A stretch of 49,015 bases of DNA, from positions 1 to 49,015 of the forward strand of contig JANXXL010000302.1 in the NCBI GenBank assembly GCA_025350625.1. Reading direction: 5' to 3'. Below the pieces are notes generated by a model, which was not told where the DNA came from, did no database searches, and saw only the letters and a program-made list of their open reading frames with translations. The stretch's first letter is position 1; each line of letters opens with the position of its first letter. Both the position numbers and the translations under genes were made by a program. The stretch comes from Bryobacterales bacterium (GTDB lineage Bacteria; Acidobacteriota; Terriglobia; Bryobacterales; Bryobacteraceae). Positions 1-9,794 of this stretch are shown here, one piece after another.

Positions 1-134
1 GCATAGCTGAAGCGCAGGTAGCCGCGGCCCTCGGCGCCGAAACACTGGCCGTCGAGACACGCCACGCCGCCTTCATACAACAGGTAGTCGGCGAGTTCCT
101 TCGAATCCATACCCGTGCCCTCCACGTTCGGGAA
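1..134 (-). pseudogene. PLP aminotransferase, C-terminal fragment (broken)
   Basis: Reading leftwards from about 134 gives FPNVEGTGMDSKELADYLL, then a Gly-Val-Ala segment and GRGYLRFSYA at the window edge. This matches the end of class I/II PLP-dependent aminotransferases of the aspartate aminotransferase type, in which the GAFYVFPN segment precedes the small domain and the RFSYA segment carries the Arg that binds the substrate carboxylate. Upstream of Phe the homology stops abruptly. The frame meets a TGA at 144-146, and the sequence beyond belongs to a different reading frame with no aminotransferase character. The PLP-lysine domain is therefore absent, and this is a 3' remnant or a deletion junction. 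The rest of the C-terminus lies outside the window. An assembly join cannot be excluded. Confidence 0.6.
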
Positions 135-264
135 CGCGTGCGTTCACCAGCGATCGCTTGGCGGCAAGCAGTTTCTCGATTTCCTCGGAGTCGCCAAATA
201 GCGCTACCAACCCATTCGCGCTCTCGCGGTCCCCGGCTCGAAACGCCGCATAGAAGGGCTGCAT
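73..264 (-). pseudogene. Ankyrin-like N-terminal fragment fused out of frame to the aminotransferase remnant
   Basis: A 63-codon frame begins at an ATG at 264 (MQPFYAAFRAGDRES). It contains SEEIEKLLAAKRSLVNAR, which has the spacing of an ankyrin-type helix followed by the loop leading into the next repeat (compare the common pattern LLxxxxxLVNARD). At about codon 43 it runs into the DNA that encodes the aminotransferase end in another frame, and it stops at 73-75. Only the first ~42 residues look like genuine coding sequence. The ankyrin assignment is an inference from one repeat. The frame continues upstream of the ATG without a clear start, overlapping the end of the neighbouring 155-codon gene. 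Confidence 0.35.
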
Positions 265-275
265 GCTGCGGATGG

Positions 276-740
276 TCAGCTCGCCGGAGCGAACACTTCT
301 TCGGACTTAGTCACTTCCCAACCCAAGTGGTTGATGTAAAACAGCAGCGGGGCCGGCGGAAACTGGCTGCGAAATTTGTCCCACGCGGCTTGCTGCCAGC
401 CGTCTTTTAGGTACGTGCTTACGTCGATGTCCTTGGCGAAGAATCCGTCCTCGTGAGGCACGCCGAGGTGATCGAGAACCGCCTTGATCATGTCCATGTG
501 GGATATCAGAATGGCCTGCGCAAGATCGGTTGCCAGGTCGGCACTGCCCTCTTCCTCGAGACGCGTCCATTGCCTGGGCGCAGACTTGCGCAAAGTTTCC
601 GTGTTCAGCTTGTGCAGGCGCAGCCGTGTCTTGAAAGGTTCAAACATCTGAAAGGTTTTCAAGCGGCCGAGCGAGACGGAGCGAAGGAGTTGCTCGAAAT
701 TATCCGGTCCGAGCCGGAGGAAAATATCGGAAAGCTGCAT
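276..740 (-). CDS. Hypothetical protein, 154 aa
   Basis: Soluble, charged protein beginning MQLSDIFLRLGPDNF. The ATG at 740 is preferred over the TTG directly before it; no good Shine-Dalgarno is visible for either. There is no signal peptide or membrane segment. The middle (EEEGSADLATDLAQAILISH) and the C-terminal HLGWEVTKSEEVF look conserved in style, but I do not recognise a named family. It is divergent from purA with about 110 bases between them, and its end abuts the damaged region to its left. Function unknown. Confidence 0.65.
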   Translation of the reverse strand: MQLSDIFLRLGPDNFEQLLRSVSLGRLKTFQMFEPFKTRLRLHKLNTETLRKSAPRQWTRLEEEGSADLATDLAQAILISHMDMIKAVLDHLGVPHEDGFFAKDIDVSTYLKDGWQQAAWDKFRSQFPPAPLLFYINHLGWEVTKSEEVFAPAS

Positions 741-778
741 CAACGTTATTGTAGCGGGAGGATGTTAGTTTCGGGCGA

Positions 779-805
779 TTGATGGAGAGGGACGGCTGCT
801 ACAAT
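779..805 (+). promoter_or_regulatory. Possible purA promoter
   Basis: TTGATG at 779-784 and TACAAT at 800-805 resemble sigma-70 -35 and -10 boxes, but the spacer is only 15 bases. A start near 812 would give a leader of about 40 bases before the purA ATG, containing a G/C-rich imperfect hairpin (about 815-840). This is motif inspection only. Confidence 0.3.
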
Positions 806-834
806 GAGAGTTTGTGCGCGCGCCGGAAGGCTAG

Positions 835-2157
<1,323 letters not shown>

Positions 2158-2179
2158 CTTTCGTCCTGAATCTTTCCTC

Positions 2180-2413
2180 TTATGACTCGGGTGGGTGCTC
2201 TCCCATTTTGCGAAGCCGCCATATCCCCCGGATCACGAACCAGACCCCGATAACCAGGGCCATAAGGTAAATTGCACGAGCGTCTTTGGGGATACGTTGA
2301 AGTCCTGGCGCTCCCATATACAGATCGAGGTATGCGTCCCCCCATGCCAACGCAATAGTGACCAAACAGACGGCAACCCTCATCCACACCTGCGTCTCCG
2401 GCTTAAATTTCAT
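2180..2413 (-). CDS. Small membrane protein, 77 aa
   Basis: Begins MKFKPETQVWMR. It has two hydrophobic stretches: about residues 11-33, and 46-64 (IYLMALVIGVWFVIRGIW), the second followed by the basic RLRK. This suggests two membrane spans with the charged tail in the cytoplasm. No family recognised. The gene converges on purA (22-base gap) and is divergent from the S55 peptidase gene, whose promoter must lie in the 90-base gap. Coding status is inferred from the clean membrane pattern and open frame. Confidence 0.6.
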   Translation of the reverse strand: MKFKPETQVWMRVAVCLVTIALAWGDAYLDLYMGAPGLQRIPKDARAIYLMALVIGVWFVIRGIWRLRKMGEHPPES

Positions 2414-2503
2414 CCAGCTTGATTTTAGCCGTCTCGCACACTACCAATGAATCCCTATAGGATAAGAGTTACTGCATAATAGATTCAGAGGTATCAGGCC
2501 CAT

Positions 2504-4372
2504 ATGAGAACCTGGCTGGTGATTGCCGCCGTTATTATCATGTACGGCGTACCGGGACTCGCGCCCGCGGCTGAACTCACGCCGCCCAAGGCCGGCAAGC
2601 CTGAGATTCTCCCCTTAAAAGACGTTAAACCAGGGATGCACGCGATCGCCTGGACGGTTTTTCAAGGCATGACGCCGGAACCGGTGCCCGTAGAAATTAT
2701 CGGCGTGTGGCAGAACGCAATGGGGCCGCGGCAGCACGTCATTATGGCGAAGATGGGCGGCAAGGCTGAGCGGACCGGCGTTGCGGGCGGCATGAGTGGC
2801 AGCCCGGTTTATGTGGACGGCAAGCTGATCGGCGCGGTGGCGCTGCGGCTCAGCCAGTTTTCGCCGGACGCGATTTGCGGGATTACGCCGATCGAGTCGA
2901 TGCTCGAGATTCAGGAAATGGATGTGTCGCGGCCGAGTGACGCGCGGACGCCCGACAAGCTTGCCTCCGCGCAGCCGGCGGCTGCCTACGAGATGCCGAG
3001 CGAATTGGTGTCGCAACTGGTGGCGGCCGGGGGCACGGCTCCGCTGCCTTCGCGCGCGCCGTTGATGACGCCGATCGAAACGCCTCTGGTGTTCTCCGGC
3101 TTCACCGCGGAAACGTTGAACACTTACGAGCCGTTGCTGCGGCAGATGGGCATCACGGCGGTGCAGGGCGGCGCGAGCGCCGGCACGCTCACGGCGAAAC
3201 CTGCGGCCGGATGGGAACATGCGTTGAACCCCGGCGAGGCGGTCAGCGGGATTCTGGTTTCGGGCGATATGTCCACCACCGGCATGGGCACCGTGACCTA
3301 TAACGACGGCAAGCGCATCCTCGCTTTCGGGCACCAGTTTTTCGACCTGGGCCCGGTCGATATGCCGATTGCCAAGAGTGAAATCCTGACGGTGCTGAGT
3401 TCCACGTATCAGCCGAATAAAGTGGGCAACGCCACTGAAGTCGTCGGTGCGCTGCGGCAGGACCGGCACACCGGCATCATGGGCGAACTGGGCGCGGAAT
3501 CGCCGGTGATCCCGGTGCATGTAAGAGTACGCGCGCACGGGGATAACAATGCTGTGGTCAAAGAGAAGGACCTCAACTTTCAGGTGTTCGTGCATCAGAA
3601 ATGGACTCCGTTCCTGATGTCGGCGACGCTCAGCAATTCGCTGCAACAGATGAATCTCTATGCCGATGAAATGACCTACCGCATGACTGCGGATGTTGTT
3701 ATGGACGGCTCGGAGAACGTCCATATCTCGACCATGCTTGCGCCGGGCGAGTTTCCGGTGCCCATGCCCACGGTGCTGGCGGGATGGTGGGGAGATAAAT
3801 TCAACCGCCTGTTTCTGAACACAGTGGCGATGCCGAAACTGAAAAGCGTGAACGCCGTGGTGGATCTGCTGCCGGCACGCCGGGTGGCGGCCATTGAGAC
3901 GGTGTGGACGCCCACCACCGATGTCGAAGCCGGCACGGAGATTCCAGTGAAGGTATTTCTGCGGCCGTATCGCGGCGACAGAATCGAGCGCTCGCTTAAC
4001 GTCAAGATACCGGCGGGAATGCCTCCCGGCGAGCACCGGATTCTTTTCAGCGACGCCGCCACGTTAGACCGCTCGCAGGACGGTGCGGCGCAGAACAACA
4101 AATACATGGACATTCCATCTACGGTCTCGCTGCTGAATCAGGAACGCGACAACAACCGGTTGTACGTTTCGCTGGTGCAGAGCCGCGCGACGTTTTATTC
4201 CGACGATAAGACGCTGCCCAACCTGCCGTCGTCGATAGTGAATGTCATGCAGACCGAGCGCAATGCCAGCCGGTCGCTGGTGGGCGCGCCGGATAGCATC
4301 GATGTGCAGCAATCCATTCCCTTCGATCAAGTTGTCAGCGGTAACTACTCGCTGCGAATCAAAGTTAAGTAA
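2504..4372 (+). CDS. Secreted SpoIVB-type (S55) serine peptidase domain protein
   Basis: 622 residues with a signal peptide (residues 1-23, ending APAAEL). GGMSGSPVYVDGKLIGAV (~95-112) carries the S55 nucleophile motif GMSGSP, with Ser98 as the candidate catalytic residue. A second S55-like block, TVTYNDGKRILAFGHQFFD (~263-281), places the candidate catalytic His at 277. In Bacillus SpoIVB the His block comes before the Ser block; here the order is reversed. The remaining ~330 residues look beta-rich and match no domain I can name. It is followed 24 bases later by a secreted propeller protein and probably forms a two-gene unit with it. Peptidase activity is inferred; an adhesion or scaffold role for the C-terminus is possible. 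Confidence 0.8.
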   Translation: MRTWLVIAAVIIMYGVPGLAPAAELTPPKAGKPEILPLKDVKPGMHAIAWTVFQGMTPEPVPVEIIGVWQNAMGPRQHVIMAKMGGKAERTGVAGGMSGSPVYVDGKLIGAVALRLSQFSPDAICGITPIESMLEIQEMDVSRPSDARTPDKLASAQPAAAYEMPSELVSQLVAAGGTAPLPSRAPLMTPIETPLVFSGFTAETLNTYEPLLRQMGITAVQGGASAGTLTAKPAAGWEHALNPGEAVSGILVSGDMSTTGMGTVTYNDGKRILAFGHQFFDLGPVDMPIAKSEILTVLSSTYQPNKVGNATEVVGALRQDRHTGIMGELGAESPVIPVHVRVRAHGDNNAVVKEKDLNFQVFVHQKWTPFLMSATLSNSLQQMNLYADEMTYRMTADVVMDGSENVHISTMLAPGEFPVPMPTVLAGWWGDKFNRLFLNTVAMPKLKSVNAVVDLLPARRVAAIETVWTPTTDVEAGTEIPVKVFLRPYRGDRIERSLNVKIPAGMPPGEHRILFSDAATLDRSQDGAAQNNKYMDIPSTVSLLNQERDNNRLYVSLVQSRATFYSDDKTLPNLPSSIVNVMQTERNASRSLVGAPDSIDVQQSIPFDQVVSGNYSLRIKVK

Positions 4373-4396
4373 AATAAGGTTAAATAGGTCAAGTTC

Positions 4397-6568
4397 ATGC
4401 GATTTTTGCGCGCTGCAACGCTGGCGCTGTGCATTTTTTTGCCGCTAGGGGCGGTGGAAACCCGGGTTTGGGAGCATTCGGATTCGGCGGACTTCGAAAA
4501 AGGCACTTTGCGTAAGCTCTCGCTTTCGAGTGACGGACGCCTGACGCCCGCCCCCGTGTTGCGCGAAATTTACGACCCTTCGGTGTCCTATCTTTGGGCG
4601 ATCGTGCGGGACTCCAGGGGCAATGTCTACGCGGGCGGCGGGGGTGTGGGCAGTTCGAAATCGAAGCTGATCGTGATCAACGCAGCGGGCCAAGCTAAAA
4701 CGCTGGCGGAACTGGACGGCATGGCCATTCAGGCGCTTGCCCTCGATAAACAGGGCCGGCTCTATGCTGCCACTTCACCGGATGGCAAGGTGTACCGGGT
4801 GGATGCCGCGGGCCACGCCGAGGTGTTCTACGATCCGCATTCGAAATACATTTGGGCGCTGGCGTTTTCGAGCGCGGGCGATTTGTTTGTTGCGACCGGC
4901 GACCAGGGCGAAATCCATCGCGTGACGCCGGCCGGCGCGGGTTCGGTGTTTTATCGCACCGAAGAAGCGCACGTGCGCTCGCTCGCCATCGACGCGCGGG
5001 ACAACCTGATAGCCGGTACGGATCCCAGCGGCTTGATCCTTCGCATTTCGCCAGCGGGCGAGGGTTTCGTGCTGTATCAAGCTGACAAGCGTGAGATCAC
5101 GGCAGTAGCGGTGGCCGCGGACGGCGCAGTTTATGCCGCGGGCACGGGAACTAAGACGCCGGCGACCGCGCCGGTGCCGGCAACGATTTCGCTGCGGCCG
5201 ACGCCAATTACCCAGGGCACCGTGAATCTGGTGGTGCCTACCGGTGGTCCCGCACGAGCCGCTCAGGCTAGCGGGGCCGCACCCACCGGCGTCCCCGGCG
5301 GGTCAGAGATTTATCGCATTCAGCCGGATGGTTACGCGCGGAGAATCTGGACGCATTCGCAGGATGTGGTTTACGCGTTAGCGTTCGATGCGCAGGGCAA
5401 AGTAATCCTGGGCACCGGCAATCGCGGCAACATCTATCGTTTGGATTCCGATCAGTCCTACACACGGCTGCTGAACGTGGCGGCGGCGCAGGTGACCGGG
5501 TTCGCGGCAGGAGCGAACGGGACCCTGTATGCGGTAACCGGCAATATCGGCGGAATCTTTTTGATCGGCCAGGAGCGGGAGCAGTCAGGTACCCTCGATA
5601 GCGATGTTCTCGATGCGGGATCGTATTCATATTGGGGAAGGATGACATCGCTCCATGCCGGAACCGGAGCGGTAACGTTTGAAACGCGTAGCGGCAATGT
5701 AAATCGCGCGCAGAAGGACTGGAGTCCGTGGGCCAAGCTGAAAGGCGACCGGGTGGCGTCGCCCGCTGCGCGCTTCCTGCAATATCGCGCGACCGTAACC
5801 GGCGCCGCCGAGTTGTACGATGTGACCGCGGCTTACGAGATGAAAAACGTCGCGCCGCTGATTGAGGCGTTGGAGACTACGCCTCCCAACTACAAATTTC
5901 CCCCTCCCGTGCCGGCTGCGGCGGCAACTCCGGCGAGCGTAACACTTCCGGCGCTGGGCAGCCCGAATGCAGCACGCCCGCCGGCGCGTCCTGTGGCAGA
6001 TTCGGGAGTGTCGCCGGCGCTCACATCGGCAAAGGGATACATAGGGGCACGCTGGCTGGCGAATGACGAAAATGGCGATATTCTCATGTTCACGATCGAA
6101 ATTCGCGGCGAAAACGAAACCGGCTGGAAACCGCTGCGCGAGAACCTGCGGGAGCGTTACTACAGTTGGGATTCCACCGCGTATCCCGACGGTAAATACC
6201 GGGTGCGGGTGACCGCGAGCGATGCGCCATCCAATACGCCGGAGCAGACGCTCACCAGTTCTCGCGTAAGCGATCGCTTCCTGATCGACAACACGGCGCC
6301 CGAAATCAGCGGGCTGACGGCGACTGCGCAGGGCGCGAAAATCGAGGTCCGCTTTCACGCCAAGGATGCGCTGAACGTCCTGGCCAAGGCGGAGTGCTCG
6401 ATCAACGGAGGCGATTGGAAAGTAGTGGAACCCACCACCGGTTTGACCGATTCCGAGGAGCACGATTACCGCTTCGAAACGGATCGCGGGCAAGGCGAGA
6501 TTACCGTTGCGGTAAGGGTATCCGATGCTTACGAGAACGAAGCCGTTGCCAAAACGGTGGTGAGATAG
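4397..6568 (+). CDS. Secreted beta-propeller repeat protein
   Basis: 723 residues; signal peptide about 1-19 (MRFLRAATLALCIFLPLGA). From ~50 to ~400 there are repeated blade-like units with the patterns 'G.VYAG', 'G.LYAATSPDGKVYR' and 'GNRGNIYRL', typical of NHL/SMP-30-like or Kelch-type propellers. A low-complexity Pro/Ala linker (~495-530) leads to a C-terminal region with Ig/fibronectin-like features (YRVRVTASDAPS; DRFLIDNTAPEISGL), ending in a second beta-sandwich. No catalytic residues are evident. It lies 24 bases after the S55 peptidase gene in the same direction, so joint expression is likely. Its role may be ligand binding or protein-protein contact in the periplasm or at the cell surface. 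Confidence 0.75.
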   Translation: MRFLRAATLALCIFLPLGAVETRVWEHSDSADFEKGTLRKLSLSSDGRLTPAPVLREIYDPSVSYLWAIVRDSRGNVYAGGGGVGSSKSKLIVINAAGQAKTLAELDGMAIQALALDKQGRLYAATSPDGKVYRVDAAGHAEVFYDPHSKYIWALAFSSAGDLFVATGDQGEIHRVTPAGAGSVFYRTEEAHVRSLAIDARDNLIAGTDPSGLILRISPAGEGFVLYQADKREITAVAVAADGAVYAAGTGTKTPATAPVPATISLRPTPITQGTVNLVVPTGGPARAAQASGAAPTGVPGGSEIYRIQPDGYARRIWTHSQDVVYALAFDAQGKVILGTGNRGNIYRLDSDQSYTRLLNVAAAQVTGFAAGANGTLYAVTGNIGGIFLIGQEREQSGTLDSDVLDAGSYSYWGRMTSLHAGTGAVTFETRSGNVNRAQKDWSPWAKLKGDRVASPAARFLQYRATVTGAAELYDVTAAYEMKNVAPLIEALETTPPNYKFPPPVPAAAATPASVTLPALGSPNAARPPARPVADSGVSPALTSAKGYIGARWLANDENGDILMFTIEIRGENETGWKPLRENLRERYYSWDSTAYPDGKYRVRVTASDAPSNTPEQTLTSSRVSDRFLIDNTAPEISGLTATAQGAKIEVRFHAKDALNVLAKAECSINGGDWKVVEPTTGLTDSEEHDYRFETDRGQGEITVAVRVSDAYENEAVAKTVVR

Positions 6569-6590
6569 GGACACGCACCCACTATCAGGC

Positions 6591-7340
6591 ATGCAAACAA
6601 CCGGTGGCGTCGCTCTCAGTCTCAAGGGAGTGCGGAAGGTTTTCGATAACCACTTGGCCGTGATTGAGGGTATGAATCTGGAGATCCCGGCGGGCGAGTT
6701 TATCGCGATTCTGGGCCCATCGGGATGCGGGAAGTCTACCTTCCTGCGCCTGATCGCCCGGCTGGCCGAGCCGAGCGCGGGATGCATCGCGATTCAACCC
6801 GAAGAGCGTTTCCAGACGGCGTTCGTGTTTCAGGACGCGCACCTGCTGCCGTGGCGCACTGTGATCGACAACGCTGCGCTTCCGCTCGAACTGATGGGCG
6901 TGGCGCGGGAAGCGCGCTATGCCACCGCGCGCGCGGCGCTCCGCCAAGTCAGTCTGTTCGAAGCGGAGGATCGCTATCCGGCGCAGCTATCGGGTGGCAT
7001 GCGGATGCGAGTATCGCTTGCGCGCGCCCTGGTGACTAAGCCCCGTTTGCTGCTCCTCGATGAACCGTTTGCAGCTCTGGATGAAATTACGCGGTTCCGT
7101 CTGGATATCCAACTGCGCGCGCTTTGGCGGGAACGCGGCATCACGGTCGTTTTCGTGACTCACTCGATCTCGGAAGCAGCGTTTTTGGCCAACCGGGCGG
7201 TAGTTTTGGGCAAGCGCGGCGGCAATATCAAGCTGGACCGAAATCTCGATCTTCCTGGGGAGCGCGACAACGAATTGCGCATGGACCCGAGTTTTGGGCG
7301 TGAGATGAAGGTGCTTTTGAACGCAATGGAGGAAGAGTGA
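6591..7340 (+). CDS. ABC importer ATPase (nitrate/sulfonate/NMT1 class)
   Basis: 249 residues. Walker A GPSGCGKST (~43-51), Q-loop region VFQDAHLLPW (~80-89), signature LSGGMRMRVSLARAL (~132-146), Walker B LLLLDEPFAALDE and H-loop VFVTHS (~181). The Q-loop ending 'LLPW' and the overall length match the SsuB/TauB/ThiZ group, which energises uptake of small organic molecules. Its stop overlaps the permease start by 4 bases (GTGA), so the two are translationally coupled. It starts 22 bases after the propeller gene and could be read through from it. The substrate is set by the binding protein at 8859. Confidence 0.92.
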   Translation: MQTTGGVALSLKGVRKVFDNHLAVIEGMNLEIPAGEFIAILGPSGCGKSTFLRLIARLAEPSAGCIAIQPEERFQTAFVFQDAHLLPWRTVIDNAALPLELMGVAREARYATARAALRQVSLFEAEDRYPAQLSGGMRMRVSLARALVTKPRLLLLDEPFAALDEITRFRLDIQLRALWRERGITVVFVTHSISEAAFLANRAVVLGKRGGNIKLDRNLDLPGERDNELRMDPSFGREMKVLLNAMEEE

Positions 7341-8098
7341 GCACGCGCCACTTGCGCCGTGTCATCCCCGCGCTGATTCCCTTGGTGGCAGTAACCGGGG
7401 CGGTGGAGCTTGCGGTGCGTTTCGGACTGGTGAAGGGGTATTTGGTTCCGGCTCCCAGTGCAGTTTTACGCGCCATGTTCGAGAGCCGCGAGGAACTGGT
7501 GGGCGCTCTGCTGACGACTTCGGCGAGCGCTGCCGTGGGATTCCTGTTGAGCACCATAGCGGGCATCGCCATCGCCATTTTCCTGTCTTCCTCCCGCGTG
7601 ATTCAGCGGGCATTCTATCCTTACGCGGTGTTCTTCCAGACGGTGCCCATCATCGCCATCGCGCCGCTGCTGGTGATCTGGTTCGGCTATGGGACGCGCA
7701 CTGTGGTGGCTTCCGCGTTCATCGTTTCTATTTTCCCGGTGATCGCGAATACCCTCAGCGGCATTCTTTCCACCGAGCCGGCGCTGCGGGATTTGTTCCG
7801 ATTGTATGGGGCTTCGACGCCAGTCACCTTGTGGAAATTACGATTTCCCGCAGCCTTGCCGCAGATTATGACTGGGCTGCGAGTGGCGTCGGGTCTGGCT
7901 GTGATCGGCGCAATCGTCGGCGAATTCATCGGCGGGCAAGGACTGGGGTCGGTGGTGGACGTAGCGCGGACGCAGCAGCGTGTGGATAAAGTGTTTGCAG
8001 CCGTGCTGCTGGCATCCGTGTTAGGGCTAGCGCTCTTTGGGCTGATCAACTTGGTGAGTCACATCACGCTGCGACGGTGGCATGCAAGCGAACAATAG
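7337..8098 (+). CDS. ABC importer permease (BPD_transp_1 type)
   Basis: 253 residues starting with GTG at 7337, overlapping the ATPase stop. It has about six membrane segments. The EAA loop that contacts the ATPase lies around residues 150-175 (LFRLYGASTPVTLWKLRFP, then the G-x-R-V-A of GLRVASGLA). This is the family of permeases for nitrate, taurine, aliphatic sulfonate and thiamine-precursor importers. It pairs with the upstream ATPase and, by family, with the NMT1/THI5 binding protein at 8859, from which it is separated by a gene on the opposite strand. It ends 3 bases before the convergent gene's stop codon. Confidence 0.92.
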   Translation: MSTRHLRRVIPALIPLVAVTGAVELAVRFGLVKGYLVPAPSAVLRAMFESREELVGALLTTSASAAVGFLLSTIAGIAIAIFLSSSRVIQRAFYPYAVFFQTVPIIAIAPLLVIWFGYGTRTVVASAFIVSIFPVIANTLSGILSTEPALRDLFRLYGASTPVTLWKLRFPAALPQIMTGLRVASGLAVIGAIVGEFIGGQGLGSVVDVARTQQRVDKVFAAVLLASVLGLALFGLINLVSHITLRRWHASEQ

Positions 8099-8101
8099 TT
8101 G

Positions 8102-8797
8102 TTATTGAAGCGGACCCGCAGTCCCCAACTCGCGGATGCTGTAGTCCGCCGGAATCGCGAACAGCGATAGGTCGGGAGGTGTGCGGTCTATTTTCTCAAT
8201 TCGCGAGGTACTTTCTTCGTCCGGCCCCGAATATCTCTGCAGGGCGATCAAACCGAGCTCTCTGGACATCCAGCTCTCAGATACCGCGACTAGCGAGGGT
8301 TGGTCGTCGGATTTTGTTGTCGTCCGGTTACCCTCGTATTCGATGGTGTCAATGGCTTGCTTGCCAAGGTTCTCCGTCTTCCGCGTCTTCTTGCCGGGCA
8401 CATCGCTCAATCCTCTTCCACCACCCATGCTTATGCCGAGCCCGGAGCCGGTCTGATATTTCATGCGATGCGCGATCTTGTTCGAAGTTTCCAGAACAGC
8501 GATAAAGCCCTCGACGGGATCAACCAGCGTAATCAGCTCGATGGGCCCTTCGGTTGGGTCGGCTATCTCCATCTCACTCCGCATCCTGCCGGCGGCGTCA
8601 CGATAGACTCTAGTCTTATCGGCCGCATGGGTTGAGGTTCCGTCGGGGTTCTTGGTAACGTACTCCTCAATCGTCTCGACCGATAACGGAACTCCCGGGA
8701 TCGGAAGCACCAGAGTCGACTGGGTCCGCGCCGGTGCCTGAGCGGACGCGGCCACGGCCAGAAGAACTGCGGACGCGATCACAGGCCACAAGTGCAT
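8102..8797 (-). CDS. Secreted hypothetical protein, 231 aa
   Basis: The ATG at 8797 gives a clear signal peptide (MHLWPVIASAVLLAVAASAQA); a TTG 39 bases upstream would spoil it, so the ATG is preferred. The mature protein looks beta-rich and carries EEYVTKNPDGTSTHAADKT, the arginine-bearing VYRDAAGRMRSEME, and a Gly-rich segment GLGISMGGGRG. Similar secreted proteins with 'R.YRD..GR.R.E' segments are common in Acidobacteria, but I know no function. The gene sits on the opposite strand between permease and binding protein of one ABC system, ending 3 bases from the permease stop and starting 61 bases from the binding-protein start. Confidence 0.75.
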   Translation of the reverse strand: MHLWPVIASAVLLAVAASAQAPARTQSTLVLPIPGVPLSVETIEEYVTKNPDGTSTHAADKTRVYRDAAGRMRSEMEIADPTEGPIELITLVDPVEGFIAVLETSNKIAHRMKYQTGSGLGISMGGGRGLSDVPGKKTRKTENLGKQAIDTIEYEGNRTTTKSDDQPSLVAVSESWMSRELGLIALQRYSGPDEESTSRIEKIDRTPPDLSLFAIPADYSIRELGTAGPLQ

Positions 8798-8858
8798 CGG
8801 TAAACCAAGTCTAGAGAAAATCACGTCCTGACACAATGGCTTCTGGGAGAATCAATAG

Positions 8859-9794
8859 GTGCACAGAAGAACCTTTTTGCAGATTACGCCGGCTGTCGCT
8901 TTACTGTCCGGTTGCGCGAGAGCGCCGCGCAAGATCCGCCTGGCGCTGAATTGGAAGCCTGACCCGCAGTTCGGCGGATTCTACGCAGCCCCTTATCAGG
9001 CGCAAGGCCTGGATGTTGAAATTTTGCCGGGAGGAGCGGGCACGCCAACCATCCAGATGGTGGGGGCCGGGTCGGCGGAGTTCGGAGTGGTTTCAGGCGA
9101 TGAACTGATCGTAGCGCGCTCGCAGAGTAATGACGTAGTGGCGTTGTTCGCGGTCTTTCAGAACAATCCGCAGGGCATTATGGTTCACGCGTCGCGCAAG
9201 CTAAAAAGCCTGGGCGAGCTGCTGAAAAGCGGAGGAACGCTGGCGTTGCAGCGGGGGCTTCCGTACGCGCGCTTGCTCGAAAAGAAATATGGTTTCGATA
9301 AGGTAAAAGTCGTGCCATCGCCGGGGGGCGATATCAGCGCTTTCCTGGCCGATCGAAACTTCGCCCAGCAATGTTTCATCATGTCGGAGCCGCTCACGGC
9401 CCGGCACCAGGGCGCTGACGTGCAAGTTTTCCCGGTTTCGGAGGAGGGCTATAACCCTTACACCACCGTGCTGGTCACTTCGGCCGAGTTTTTACGCAAG
9501 GAGCCAGAGCGCACTAAATCCATGGTGGCAGCGGTGCGCGAGGGGTGGCGCTCGTATCTCGACGACCCGAAGCCCGTAAACCAGCGGATGAATCAACTGA
9601 ATCCGTCCATGTCTCCGGAGGTCTTCGCCGAAGTAGCCGAGGCGCAGAAGCCGTTGATTGAAACTGAAGAAACGAGGCTGAAAGGACTGGGCAGTATGAG
9701 CAAGCAGCGTTGGGAAACGCTCATCGCACAACTGAGCGAAGTGGGCGATATCCGGAAACCGATTGAGGCCGGTGATTGTTATCGGACGTTCTAA
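8859..9794 (+). CDS. NMT1/THI5-like ABC substrate-binding lipoprotein
   Basis: 311 residues from a GTG with GGGAG about 8 bases upstream. The N-terminus MHRRTFLQITPAVALLSGCA has twin-arginine-like basic residues and a lipobox (LSGC, Cys19), so it is probably a lipoprotein. RLALNWKPDPQFGGFYAA is the opening of the NMT1/THI5 fold used by ThiY (pyrimidine precursors) and related binding proteins; the second lobe includes QGIMVHASRKLKSLGEL. The substrate could be a thiamine pyrimidine precursor or another heterocycle; no TPP-riboswitch-like leader fits in the 61-base gap. It probably serves the permease and ATPase at 6591-8098. Confidence 0.85.
   Translation: MHRRTFLQITPAVALLSGCARAPRKIRLALNWKPDPQFGGFYAAPYQAQGLDVEILPGGAGTPTIQMVGAGSAEFGVVSGDELIVARSQSNDVVALFAVFQNNPQGIMVHASRKLKSLGELLKSGGTLALQRGLPYARLLEKKYGFDKVKVVPSPGGDISAFLADRNFAQQCFIMSEPLTARHQGADVQVFPVSEEGYNPYTTVLVTSAEFLRKEPERTKSMVAAVREGWRSYLDDPKPVNQRMNQLNPSMSPEVFAEVAEAQKPLIETEETRLKGLGSMSKQRWETLIAQLSEVGDIRKPIEAGDCYRTF

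Noticed and set aside
8798..8858. TPP riboswitch upstream of the NMT1/THI5 protein
   Set aside because: The 61-base gap is too short for a TPP aptamer, and the conserved core is not present.
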